Assembly: GCA_037126765.1 (NCBI GenBank)
Contig: JBBCBC010000031.1
Coordinates: 4,969,638 to 5,033,637, forward strand
Direction of reading: 5' to 3'
DNA from: Stenogyne calaminthoides
Taxonomy: Eukaryota > Streptophyta > Magnoliopsida > Lamiales > Lamiaceae
DNA: 64,000 nucleotides
Positions 9,421 through 20,759 of this stretch are shown here, in pieces; position 1 is the stretch's first letter, and every line of letters begins with the position of its first letter. The notes under the pieces are model-generated. The model saw only the letters and a program-made list of their open reading frames with translations. It was not told the origin of the DNA and made no database searches. The translations under genes were made by a program, and so were the position numbers.

Positions 9421-12400
9421 GAAGGAGTTAGGCACTGAGCTGAATGAAGACAACATAGCCCTGATGAGCGGAGATGAGGTTGCACCTGCTGCATGGTATT
9501 TGGACAGTGGATGTTCAAGACATATGACAAGATATAAATATTTGCTCCATGACTATGTTGAACAAAAAAGCTCTCAGATATTTGGAGATAATTTAAAAAG
9601 ATAGACTGAAGGATATGGAACACTTGAAATTGATTATGTTCATATCCATGGTGTATCTTATGTGTCTGGTTTAAAGCATAATTTGCTTTCTATCAATCAA
9701 TTCTGTGATAAGGGATTCAGTAATAAGTTCTCAAAGAACTTATGTTATGTGAAAGTTAATGTGTCATATCAAGTGTTACTAACTGGTACTAGAAAAGGAA
9801 ATGTGTATACATGTTTAGTTGCTAAGAAAGCTATTGAGAGCAGTTGGTTATGGCACAAAAGACTGAATCACTTGAACTTCAAAACCCTGAATAAACTTGC
9901 AAGATTAGGACTTGTGAGAGGATTACCAAATGAAGTATTCAGTAAAGATCATGTGTGTAATGCTTGTCAAAAAGGCAAACAGATAAGAGCATCATTCAAA
10001 AAGCAAAGTAGAAGTATCTACTGAAAGGATACTTCAATTGTTACATATGAATTTATTTTGTCCAGTAACACCTGTGAGTACCAATGGCAGAAAATATACA
10101 CTTGTAGTAGTTGATGACTACTCTAGATATACTTGGGTCATATTCTTACTCAGCAAGAAAGAAACCCTGACAAAACTGCCTGAATTACTAAAGAGACTCA
10201 GTAATGAAAAGAATCTGAATGTGGTCAAAATCAAATCAGATAAAGGCACTGAATTTATCAACCATATTATATCTGATTATTGTGCAGAAAATGAAATAAA
10301 TCATGAGACATCAGCTGCAAGGACCCACAATAGATGGTGTTGCTAAAAGAAGAAATAACTGAAAGAAGCTGCAAGGACAATGTTTGCTGAAGCTGATATT
10401 CCTAAAAGATTTTGGGCTGAAGCTATCAACACTGCATGCTACTCTCAGAACAGATCCATGCTGACAACGAATCAAGGAAAAACACCATATGAACTATGGA
10501 ATGAAAGGAAGCCTCTTGTTTCTTTCTTTTGTGTGTTTGGTTGTAAGTGTTTCATTCATAATAATGTTAATGATCAGTTGAAACCCTTTGATAGCAAAGC
10601 TGATGAAGGAATATTCTTGGGATATTCTAAAGTCAGTAAGGCCTTCAGAGTCTACAACTGTAGGACCCTTATTGTGGAAGAAACACCTCATGTTGTTTTT
10701 GATGAATCTACTTGTGTTCATAGAAAACAGGAACATGACTCAAGAGACTTGACAAAAAGGGTTACCAGACTTAGCCTGAAAAACAAAGATGCTGATAGAA
10801 CATCTAATGAACCTTAAAAGAAGAAGTCAATCACATTTTATGAATGGACTGAATTTGACTCAGAAGAAGAAACTCAGGATGAAAATACTCAGGCTGGTGG
10901 ACCTCAGGATGATAGTTCTCCACTGAAGGAAAGCCAACAAACAGGAGCTAATCCACCTGAACTGACCACAGTTCAATATCAGGTAAGTAATTGTGATGAA
11001 GATGTGGTTACAGCCGAGGCAAATTCTGAATCCATCAACCAAGGGGGAACAAATATCTCTGACAATGTTCTGAATGGAATTTCCCCTGAGGAAGATGATT
11101 CCCTTTCTCCTTTCTTGTTGTTTCCTGAATTTGATGATGTACATGAACCTAACATTTTTGATAATGAGGATACCACTGAAGAGAGAACATCAAGAAGATA
11201 TTGGCTAGATAGTCACCCTTCAAGTCAGATAGTTGGTGATCCATCAGAAGGGGTTAAGACCAGAAGGTTCCATGGTGAAAGTGCTTTGTTCTGATGCTTC
11301 CTATCAGAGAAAGAACCTACTGAAATTGAAGGAGCTCTTCAATATTCTTTTTGGATTACTTCTATGCAAGAAGAGTTGAATCAGTTCACTAGGAATGAAG
11401 TTTGGGAGTTACTAGACAGACCTAAGAGGCACAATGTGATTGGAACCAAGTGGGTTTTCAAGAACAAGAGAGATGAGAACAATGTCATTGTAAGAAACAA
11501 GGCAAGGCTAGTTGCACAAGGTTATTCTCGAGAAGAAGGCTTGGACTATGATGAAACATTTTCACCTGTTGCAAGACTAGAAGCCATCAGATTGTTTCTT
11601 GAATATGCTGCTCACTTGAGATTTATTGTATATCTGATGGATGTGAAGAGTGCAATTCTGAATAGTGTGCTTAAGGAAGAGGTTTATATGGAACAATCAC
11701 CTGGCTTTTATCAGAATAACCAAGTTTACAGGCTCAGAAAAGCCTTGTATGGTCTGAAGCAAGCACCTAGAGCATGGTATAATACCCTTTCTCAATTTCT
11801 TACTGATCATGGTTTTATCAAAGGAACTGTTGATAGAACATTGTTCAGGATAGAAGATGGGAAATATATCTTACTAGTTCAAATATATGTGGATGACATC
11901 ATATTTGGTTCTCCAAATCATCAGATGTGTGAGAAGTTTTCTGCCCTGATGAAAGGAAAGTTTGAGATGTCAATGATGGGGGAGATGAATTTCTTTCTAG
12001 GTCTTCAAGTCAAGCAATCTAAGGAAGGAATATTCATCAACTAAGCAAAGTATACCAGAGATCTTATTGCTAAGTATGGTATACAAAATTGCAATACAGT
12101 TAGGATTCGTATGAATACTAACTACAAAATAGATCCTGATCCTGAAGGCAAATCAGTCAATCACACTGATTATAGAGGGATCATTAGATCATTGCTCTGT
12201 CTCACAACAAGTATGCCTGATATTACTTTTGCTGTTGGGATATGTGCAAGATACCAAGCTAACCCTAAGGCTAGTCACATGGAAGCTGCCAAAAAGATTC
12301 TGAGATATCTTAAAGGCACAGTGAATAGAGGATTATGGTATCCAACTGATGATAACCTTGAATTAACAGGTTATTCAGATGCCGATTATGGTGGTTGTAG

Positions 12401-12833
12401 GATTGACAGGAAATCCACCTCAGGAATTTGTCAATTCCTAGGGAGTAAACTGATATCCTGGTTCTCTAAGAAACAGACTTCAGTGGCAACTAGTACTATT
12501 GAGGCTAAATACATGGTTGCAGGAAGCTGTTGTGCACAGATTCTTTGGCTAAGGCAACAATTGAGGGATTATAAGATTATAGCCAATGAAGTACATATAT
12601 TTTGTGATAATAATAGTGCAATTGCTATTACACAAAATCCGGTATTACACACCAGATGCAAGCATGTTGATATTAAATATCATTTCATTAGAGACCATGT
12701 TGAGAAGAAATATATCAGGATGGAGAAAATTCACACTGATAAACAAAAAGCTGATATTCTTACTAAGCCTTTGGCTGAGTCAAGATTTCTGGAACTATCA
12801 GTAGAATTAGGTATGTTGGATCCAGGTGAGTGA
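9419..12833 (+). pseudogene. pol: SIRE pol: PR, IN, RT, RNase H, decayed (element A)
   Basis: Copia-order polyprotein. The protease has WYLDSGCSRHMT (about 9494-9529). The pre-integrase/zinc domain has the HHCC residues (about 9840-9975). In the integrase core the first catalytic Asp is Asn (LLHMNLF, codon 10050-10052) and the Glu region is scrambled near 10330. The RT domain is 11364-12044 with intact YVDD at 11886-11897. RNase H ends LGMLDPGE, TGA at 12831-12833. Stops include TAG near 9602, TGA near 10022, TAA near 10815 and TAA at 12042-12044 (from CAA). Integrase is certainly dead; the RT frame is almost continuous. Confidence 0.9.
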
Positions 12834-13428
12834 GTTCACTGAAGGGAGAAGTCTTTCAAATGCATGAAGTTATTCAGGGAAAAATAACTCAGGACAAAAT
12901 TCTCTCAGGATGGAAACTGAGACTCAAGATGATTTTGTCATGGATAGTATTCAGTAAGGTTAAATATTCAATTAATCCTGAAGTAATACTCGCACATGCA
13001 TTAACTCACATAATTTATTTCACTTAGTAATCATTTGAAATAAATGACAAAAGACCTGAACTTTAAGCGGGAATGTTTGGAAGAATTCTATTGTTTGAAA
13101 ATTGAGGTGCAGACGAAGAGTTGCCTCGATTAGAGTGAAAGATCAATTTGTCACCCTAATTACTACTACTTATTCAAATACATCAGATCAAAGCCCATAA
13201 ATACCAACTCCTCGAAATTAATCAAACCATTCAGAACAAATCTCAACCATTCAAATCTTATTTTCTAAGATTTAATATCAACCGTTGATCTAAGTTTTCC
13301 AAAATCATATAAATACCCAAGTGTTTGTTGTTTCTTCTCTTTACCCATATTACCAGAGATACAAATACTCAAACCCTTCATATTCACTTCTTCAAAATCG
13401 TCATACATTCTTCAAAAAGGAATTTCCC
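12834..13428 (+). promoter_or_regulatory. Pol-ORF3 spacer with candidate internal promoter (A)
   Basis: No coding sequence. At 13278-13288 stands TCAACCGTTGA and at 13308-13315 TATAAATA, about 120 bases before the region aligned to the ORF3 start of B and C. The leader between is C/A/T-rich, like plant 5' UTRs. The same motif order occurs in B, C and E. The CCAAT/TTGGCGG block found in B, C and E is absent here. Confidence 0.45.
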
Positions 13429-16400
13429 AAATACGCTCTGAGTAAAGATCTTGCGGAAATAGAGAAACCTTACTTCAAACATGTGGTTGCCATGATTGAC
13501 AATCGGACCACAACAGTAGAAGAAGAAGCCCTCAATATGCTTTGAGTTGCTCGACTACACAGGTTGGTGAGCAATATGCCAGATAGAGAATTATCTCAAG
13601 AGATGCTGCAATTTGTAACCAGTCTTCGGGAAGGAGAGCGGGGTTCATTAGTTTCGCAGTTAAGTTTTGGAACTTATGCTAAATTTAAAGCAGAGGCGAT
13701 TTGCACCAGAGAGGTAATATTAACTCTAGATGATATTAATGTTGTTTTTTGAGTTAAATGATAGAGGTGAGGACCCATCATTGTATAGTTGGCAAAGAGC
13801 AAGAAATTTGGACCATTTTGCAGAAACAAAGACAGAGTTTAAACTAGCTCTTCACAAACGATGTCTAAAGGCAAAATATAATGTCTTAATCATTATTGTG
13901 GCCAAGTGCTTGATGAGCACTTCTGGGAGTTTGGAACAGGTGAGCAAGAACAAGTTGAGGCTCATTGCTGCGATTGAGGACTCTCCAACTGTTGATTTCA
14001 ATTGGTTGAAATTTCTGGCTGATTGTATACTTCACCAGAATCAAAAGTTGTCTTTTGCCAAAGGGGCATTCAAGAAGACTGGGAAGGTAATGTTTGGTAC
14101 GAAGATAAGTTTCCTTCTTGAAACCTTGCCTAAAGATAATGAATTTCTGATTTATGGAGTTGAATTCTCAAGAAATCGAGTTATGTTTCGGAGGCCTAAA
14201 ACTCAGAGAAAGAAACCAACAGCCTCTGGAAGTCCAAGCTCGACAGCACAAGAGGAACCGGAGGAGTCGGGATCAGATCAGGACAATCTAGCTCTTACTG
14301 AAGTGATTGAGAAAAGAGTCAGGACGGAATCAATAAAACAGGCTGAAGCTTCAGGAGAAGCAGAAAAGAAAAAGAAGTCTCTTGAATTGCTGAGAGTAAA
14401 GTGAGAAACGGGTGAGAAGAAGAAGGCTCAGGAAGAGAAAAAGAAAAAGAAGAAGCGACTCAGGACCATCCGTGAGTTAGAATCAGGAGAAAAGTCCCCT
14501 TTAGATACTCTTGCCAAAGTGGTATCACAAACTACTGAGGAAGAACCAACTCATGAAGAAACGAATGTTGCAGAAGGTGGCGGTGATGAAGTTGTCTTTA
14601 CTGAGGTGCTTGACGCAAGCATAGGTACTGATAAGATTACCAAGAGATCTTCACAAGTGCTCAAAAACCTGTTGAAGAAAGCCAAATTACAATCCAAACC
14701 GTTGAACCCTCAGAGCCATATATTCCCATTCCTTCAGATGCTGACTTTAGCTCTAAAGAAGAACCACCTGCTCCTGAACTCAGGAAAGGTGAGACGGAGG
14801 AGAGAGAATGGAAGCAAAAAGTAGCACAATTTGTCATGGATAAGTATCCCGAACTCTCATAATATTCTGATCTTCAGGATATGTTTATCAGGCTAAAAAC
14901 TACCATTCTGATTGTAAACCAGAGCTTTGCCATGATGCTGAGAATTGGCAACTTCAGAGGAGAGGAATTTTGGGCTGAGGAGGTCGCATAGTTGGATGCA
15001 TTCTCTGGACTAGAAAAGAGAAGACTAATGATAAAAAATTCTGAATTTGATGCCTTAGTGAAGAAGAAAGTTGCTGAAAAGAAGGTTGTCTCACAACCTG
15101 AAGGGGAGGCCAGTGGAAAGGACAAAGATGACCAAGAGCCTGAGCCCACCACCCAGGAAAAGGACGCTGGAGATATTCCTGAGGGAAGCAAGAAAGTTGT
15201 TGAGTCCAGTGTTGATGCTACCATTCAGGGGGAACAAACTCAGGATGTTCCACCTTTGTAGATGATTACTTTTGGACAGACTGTTCATTACTAGAAGGAG
15301 CCTGAAGTCACATTGACAGAGTTGGCAGATGTTGGAGTTCAGACTGAAACCGAGGAATAAATCCCACCTCCACCACCTCCAACTGTTGATTTCACTCCCA
15401 TATTAGACAAGCTAATCAAACTAGAACCCTTGATTGATGAAGTATCGAAGATTGCTGAAACTCAAACTTCTCAGGACAACACCCTCAAGTTACTCAGCAC
15501 ATCATTGGTGACATCCGATCAGGTAACTTTTTTGTCTTCCACTATTGATAAATTCACTGCATTAGACACTAGGATTGATGGTGCGTCTAAGGAAGTATTG
15601 GAAGAAATCGAGAAGAAATTTGAAGAAAAAGCTAAGGCTTTGGAAGCAACACTGACAGCACGGGCTGATGAGGTGATCAAAGCCGCAGTTGAGGAAATGA
15701 GTACATCACTCATGACCAAGATGTGTGCTACTTATGGTGGTCTTTCTGAAGATACATCAACAAGTCTGAATGTCCTTCTGAGGATTCAGGATGAACAATT
15801 CCACATTGCTGCAGAATTGAGATCTGTTGGGAGAGAGCAGTTGCATATAGATAAGACACTTTCCGATCTCATAGCCAATTATGATGCCAAAAAGGGGGAA
15901 AGTTATGATAAGCTTGCTCCTCTACCACCATTAGAAGGAAAAAGGCATGAATCTGAAACCATCATTCAGAGAGGGCAAAGAGACAGAGGACTCAGGAGTC
16001 CAGCAAAATGGGCCCATGGAATTCTGAACCCTCAGAAGATGTATGTCGCCTTCATTGAGAAACCTGCATAGAAAAAGAAACCTATCAGTAGGCAACTTGT
16101 GGAAGAATTCTCAGAAGAGGAAAATCCTGAAACTGAGAAAGATGAAGAATCTGAGACAAGTGAACTTTTCAGAGAAGGTTTTGGGAGTTATGATGTGTCA
16201 TCCAAGAGGATGAATTGGGATTGGCATAACTCTGTTAAAATGATTGAAGCTGAGAAGAAAAGAAAAGTTGTCATGTCTGTGTCAGGATCCGAGATGACAA
16301 TAAAACAGAGGGAGGATGCCAAAAGGTTGAGGGGAGGATTTCAGAAATTCGTCCTGAGGAGAAGAGGCACTAAGCCAAGGAAGAGGCAGTGGCCGCACTT

Positions 16401-16791
16401 GGATAAGTGGATGCCAATTGAAATTAATGACAAATGGGAGCAAGCCAAGAGGGAATTTGTCTTCAATTATGACATCTTGCACACCTGGCCAAGATTTTCT
16501 ATTCCTGACAGAGATGATGCATTTATTGCATACCTTCTGAAATTCTATACTGATGTATGCCAAAAGTGGTTCAACCTATTTGACACTCTAGGCTACCAGC
16601 TGAAGGCACTAAGACAGATGAAGTATCCTCCACCGAAGTTCAATAATGGAATGATCAACTATGACTTCATTCATAGAGATTTCATAGATCAGGCTGAATT
16701 TCTTGAGTTGACAGGAAATTATGAAATGATTATTCAGGAAAGGGAAGAACTGGAGCCACCATCAGATGAAATTGAGTCTGGAGATGAGTGA
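13429..16791 (+). pseudogene. ORF3, decayed copy (element A)
   Basis: Homologue of the third ORF of B and C. The N-terminal domain aligns with C from EEEAL through NDRGEDPSLY, CLKAKYNVLIIIVAKCLMS and AIEDSPTVDFNWLKFL (to about 14030). Then come a Lys/Glu-rich low-complexity part, a block DKYPELS.YSDLQDMF (near 14840), a coiled coil (15400-15900), and a C-terminal block with PHLDKWMPIEINDKWEQAKREF (split here by me only for alignment) and LLKFYTDVCQKWFNL. Frame changes near 13745 and 14780 and stops near 13543, 14402, 14858, 14989, 15259 and 16069 interrupt it. The start ATG seen in B and C is not recognisable. No signal peptide or membrane helix. Function unknown; the position is that of the SIRE envelope-like gene. 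Confidence 0.75.
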
Positions 16792-16897
16792 AATAGACTA
16801 AGTTGTATTTGTTTTGTTCAGTAGAATAGGATAAACCATGTATCCTGTACTTTCATTTCTACTTTAATGAAACTCTACTGATTTTTTTTGTTCTGAA

Positions 16898-16918
16898 AAG
16901 ATAATATCTCATTATCTT
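16898..16918 (+). repeat. Conserved small inverted repeat after ORF3 (A)
   Basis: Perfect 8-base arms AAGATAAT and ATTATCTT flank ATCTC. The identical 21 bases occur after ORF3 of element B (30871-30891). The surrounding 235 bases between ORF3 stop and polypurine tract hold nothing else I recognise. Confidence 0.7.
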
Positions 16919-17026
16919 ACTGTTGATTATTATTGCTATAAACTTGCTCTTACTTGTTGATAGGAATTGAAACCTGAATAGATAATAGGTTCTTTTTCCT
17001 TGTAACAAGATGATTTTGACATCATC

Positions 17027-17040
17027 AAAAAGGGGAAAAT
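17027..17040 (+). other. Polypurine tract, element A
   Basis: AAAAAGGGGAAAAT directly precedes the TG of the 3' LTR. It is the plus-strand primer site for reverse transcription and is the same in type as the tracts of B and D. Confidence 0.9.
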
Positions 17041-18674
17041 TGTTGGGAGATGAATTTAATATAAGAAATTTTAATTAGATCTCAAAACCCCTGAGTATGA
17101 CATGTATCAGGACATCTTGGTAGAATTGGACTCATGTTTCAAATAATTAGCATTTCAGAAGATCTGCATCATGTATAGTCAGCAGATTTAGATCAGGATA
17201 GGTCACTAAAGTCCTGAAGACTCAAAAGACCTGAAGACTGAGAAGATCCTAAATACCTGAAGATCCTTAAGACCGAAGATCCTGAAGATGTTTTGTACTA
17301 AGTATAAGATCCTGAAAGGCTATTTTATAAATAATATTATGTTCAATCTTAGTAGAAACAAAGAGAATGTTATGCATTCATAGGCTTTAAGGAATGTATA
17401 AGTTAAGTGGATTTGGCCAAAAAGAGCCGTTTGTTTGTCTCTGATCAAAGGAAGATTTCAACTAAGGAGGAGGCGACAACAACGTACTTTACTGACACTG
17501 AAAATGACATGCCACTGAGGAAATGTCAGGACTGATATCTTCCAGTCTACAGAACCAAGTGATTGGCTTCTTAGCTGCGTATTACCCAAACCATGCAAGG
17601 GCACGTTCAAACCATAATATAGCCGTTTATCACTAACCAAAAGAGGAAACCCTTGAAGCTATCTCTCCAACATATAGTTTTTCAAGAGCGACTCTTAGAG
17701 TTTCGTATAAATATTGAAGGCATTGCCCTCATTCAAGGTTACGGGAAATCAAGCAACTCTAGAGCTCATTCGTATTCTTACACTCATTGAAGCACTCGAA
17801 AACCCTAAATATTTCCCAAGTGTTTCACTTTGAAGAGAGCTCACATACTAAGCCTAGTTTTGTTAAAGATCCAAAGCTTAGTAGAGATATCCTAGCCTTT
17901 TGCTATTATTCTTATTGTAAAGGATATCTCACCCTAGTTGGAAACCAAACCAAAACCCAAACCCTAAGTATTAGATAGTTTGTGTAGTTGTTGTTTGGAA
18001 GTTGAGAGCGTTGTAAAAGTTAGTAAGCTACGTTGTTAGTCTGAAAGCTTGAGTGAGTAGTAGTTCTGAGTACTAGGACTCAGGAAGTAGATCCTAGGAA
18101 TCAGATTGCCTTTGAGAGGTGATTTGGTCAGTGTACTTTGGCACTCTAAACCAGGCGGATTCCTGAAGCGTTTAAGGAATTCCCCTGAGGATCAGGGAGA
18201 GTGGACGTAGGAGCTTGAGTCTCTGAACCACTATAAGTTTACTGTGTTATTTGCTTTCTGTACTGCATTTGCTTGTTTGCATATTTCACTGAAAGCACTA
18301 AATGTTTTCTGACTCAGTTAGAATCGATCCACCAAACTTGCATTAAACTGATCACAGCCTTAATCACTGTTTTCATAAGGAAAAGCTATTTTCAGCAAAG
18401 TAAAACAAGTATAAACTTAGGGCCTACACTTTCCGCACCTTTGTCAGCTAGTATAGATAGCTATCAAGCTGAACAACTCTTCTGAGTATTCAGTAAGACT
18501 GTTATCTGTGCCAAGCAACTCAGGATTGTAGCACTCAGGATCAGTTGAGCTAATCTGAAGGACTGAAAGCTGCTCAGGGTTATTGTCTCTCTAGACTTTG
18601 ACTCAGGGTGATTTGTGCTTTTCAGGATTAAATTCATGAAAACCTGACTCTACACGTGTGTGACTCGTACTTGG
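17041..18674 (+). repeat. SIRE element A 3' LTR (interrupted by B)
   Basis: Matches the 5' LTR from TGTTGGGAGATG on. It breaks at ...tacttgg, where element B begins, and its last bases gactaaca lie at 33146-33153 behind the second cttgg copy. One arm of the ACACGTGTAT repeat and its C-rich loop are deleted (near 18650), and the TATA box is degraded. Confidence 0.9.
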
Positions 18675-19520
18675 TGTTGGGAGATGAATTTTAATAAAGA
18701 TTTATGATTTTGATTAAGATCCCAAAACCCCTGAGTATGACATGTCAGAATGATCTTGATAAGTTGAGTCAGGATTCAGTTTTAGAATATTCAGGATGTT
18801 ATCTGCAGAATGTATAGTCAGCAGATATAGTTCAGGATAGTTACTGAAGACTCAGTAGGATACTGAGTAACTGAAGACTCAGCGAGAAGACTCAGCACAT
18901 CAGTCAGTATAAACTACAAAGATTCAGAAGACCCTGAAGACTCAGAAGACCCTGAAGACTCAGAAGACTCAGAAGACACAAAGACTGAAGACTGAGAAAC
19001 TGAAGATCAAGAATACTGAAGGCACAGTAATTACTGAAGAATCACTAATGTACTGAATGCTCAGTATGAACCTGAATGTTCCGAGGCACTGAATATATCT
19101 ATCTGAAGGATGCAATACTGAGAAGATCGCGATTCCTTAGAAAGATAGATATCTGCCAAGACATTCAAATGCAGACAAAAGGAACTAAGTCAGAAGTGTT
19201 GTTAAGGTTATATCAAACTCAGAGTTTGTAACCAAAAAGAGCCGTTGAAGGTGTCTACCTTTAACTGGAGATAAAAGTCAAAAAGAGAAAGACAACACTG
19301 TACCATACTGACACTGACAGTGACAAGTCTCTGAAAAGGATGTCAGATGTACAAAAGTTCCAGACTGCAAAAAGTGAAGACCGGCTACATGGAAGACTAT
19401 TGCCTAGAAAGTGTTAGGGAGTTTTCAAACCCTAAATATAGCCCTTTCACACACCACAAGAGGAAACTCACGAAGCTATCTCTCCAACTGATAGTTTTCA
19501 AGAGTGACCTTGGTGTATGC

Positions 19521-19530
19521 CTATAAATAC
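19521..19530 (+). promoter_or_regulatory. LTR TATA box (element B, 5')
   Basis: CTATAAATAC, identical to the boxes of A (5884) and C (56707), followed by the conserved aggttacgggaaat block where transcription could begin. Confidence 0.75.
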
Positions 19531-20576
19531 TGGTGACCCTCTACATTGTGAGGTTACGGGAAATTTATACGCAACTTAAGAGCTCAAGCCTATTCTTGTA
19601 AAAGTTAAAAGCACTCGAAAAACATAGAATTTCCCAAGTGCTTCAATATTGAAGAGAGCTCACTATACTAAGCCTAGCTTGATAAGAATTATCCAAAGCT
19701 TAGTCAAGATATCCTAACCCTTTGCATTGTGCTTCATTGTAAAGGATATCTCATCCTAGTTGGAAACCAACCAAGAAACCCTTGTGAAGGTAGTTGGAGT
19801 GTGTTTGTTGGTGAGAAGTGTTGTAAAGAGTTAGTAAACTACGCGGAGTAGTCAGAAAACTCTAGAGGAGAAGTTAGTAAGCTACATGGGTAGTCTGAAA
19901 GCTTGTGTGTGATTGAGTAAGTAAACTACGGAGGTAGTCAGAAAGCTCAAGGTCGGGTTGAGTAAGTAAACCACGTGGAGTAGTCGAAAAACTCGGGGAA
20001 GTTGAGTAAAAAACTACGAGGTAGTCGAAAGCTCATTGTTGATAGTGAATTTCTCTCAAGAGTTGGAGAGAGTGGACGTAGGAGCTTGAGTCTCTCGAAC
20101 CACTATAATTGCTTTGTGTTCTTTATTGCTTTCCTTATCTCAGGCTTATCTCGTTGCATTGACTTGATTTTGAAAGCATACTTTTCAATCGATATTCGCT
20201 TGGAATCAATCCAATTGAAGTTGCATAAGTGAATCACAGCCTAATCACTATTTTTCATAAAGGGAAGGTTTTCGCAAAGCTTAAAACGAGTATAAACTAA
20301 GGGCCAAACCATTCCGCAATCGAAAGTAGCTAGAACAGATAGTTACCAAACCGAACGTACTCTTCCGAGGGGTTCAAGAAGTTAGTTATCGATCCAAGCA
20401 ACTCGGGATCTCTCGACACTTCGAGACTCGGTTGGGATTATCTCGAGGTTTTACGAAAGCATTTCGGATCACCGCCTCGATGAACTTTGACTCGAGAGCG
20501 ATCGTCGTGCTTCTCGTAACCTAATCTTCGAGATTATCGACCCAAGTGACCTCGATGAAAAAGTTTTAAAAACCCA

Positions 20577-20602
20577 ACACGTGTATTCCCCCATACACGT
20601 GT
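20577..20602 (+). repeat. ACACGTGTAT inverted repeat, B 5' LTR
   Basis: Perfect 10-base arms (20577-20586 and 20593-20602) around TCCCCC, 28 bases before the primer binding site. Confidence 0.85.
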
Positions 20603-20630
20603 AAAGACTCGTTTGCACCGGACAAACAAG

Positions 20631-20649
20631 TGGTATCAAAGCGGGGTTC
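20631..20649 (+). other. Primer binding site (tRNA-iMet), element B
   Basis: TGGTATCAAAGCGGGGTTC follows the LTR by two bases. It differs from TGGTATCAGAGCAGTGGTT at the GAGCAG stretch, in the part of the element where CAG is corrupted. Confidence 0.85.
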
Positions 20650-20759
20650 AACTTGACCACTGTTTGTGTTGACCAAAGTTTTATTTTCAAAAATACTTGT
20701 GGTCTATCCTGAATCGATCTTATTTGTTTAAACCTTTTATTTTTCAAGAGATCGGAAAA

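Larger units (their letters stand above)
18675..20628 (+). repeat. SIRE element B 5' LTR
   Basis: Starts TGTTGGGAGATG and ends GACAAACA (the pattern GGACCAACA, damaged). The first 1,300 bases read cleanly. From about 19975 on, CAG and CTG are corrupted, as comparison with the clean right half of the 3' LTR shows. U3 carries tandem gaagactcag units (18850-18990). U5 has four spaced gtaagtaaactacg-type units (about 19800-20030). Confidence 0.9.

Noticed and set aside
12823..12831. Perfect splice donor CAG|GTGAGT at the end of pol in element A, possible route to ORF3 expression
   Set aside because: The same place reads CAGTGTATAG in C, CAGTGTATAG in B and CAGGCGAAT in E. It is not conserved, so it is probably chance.
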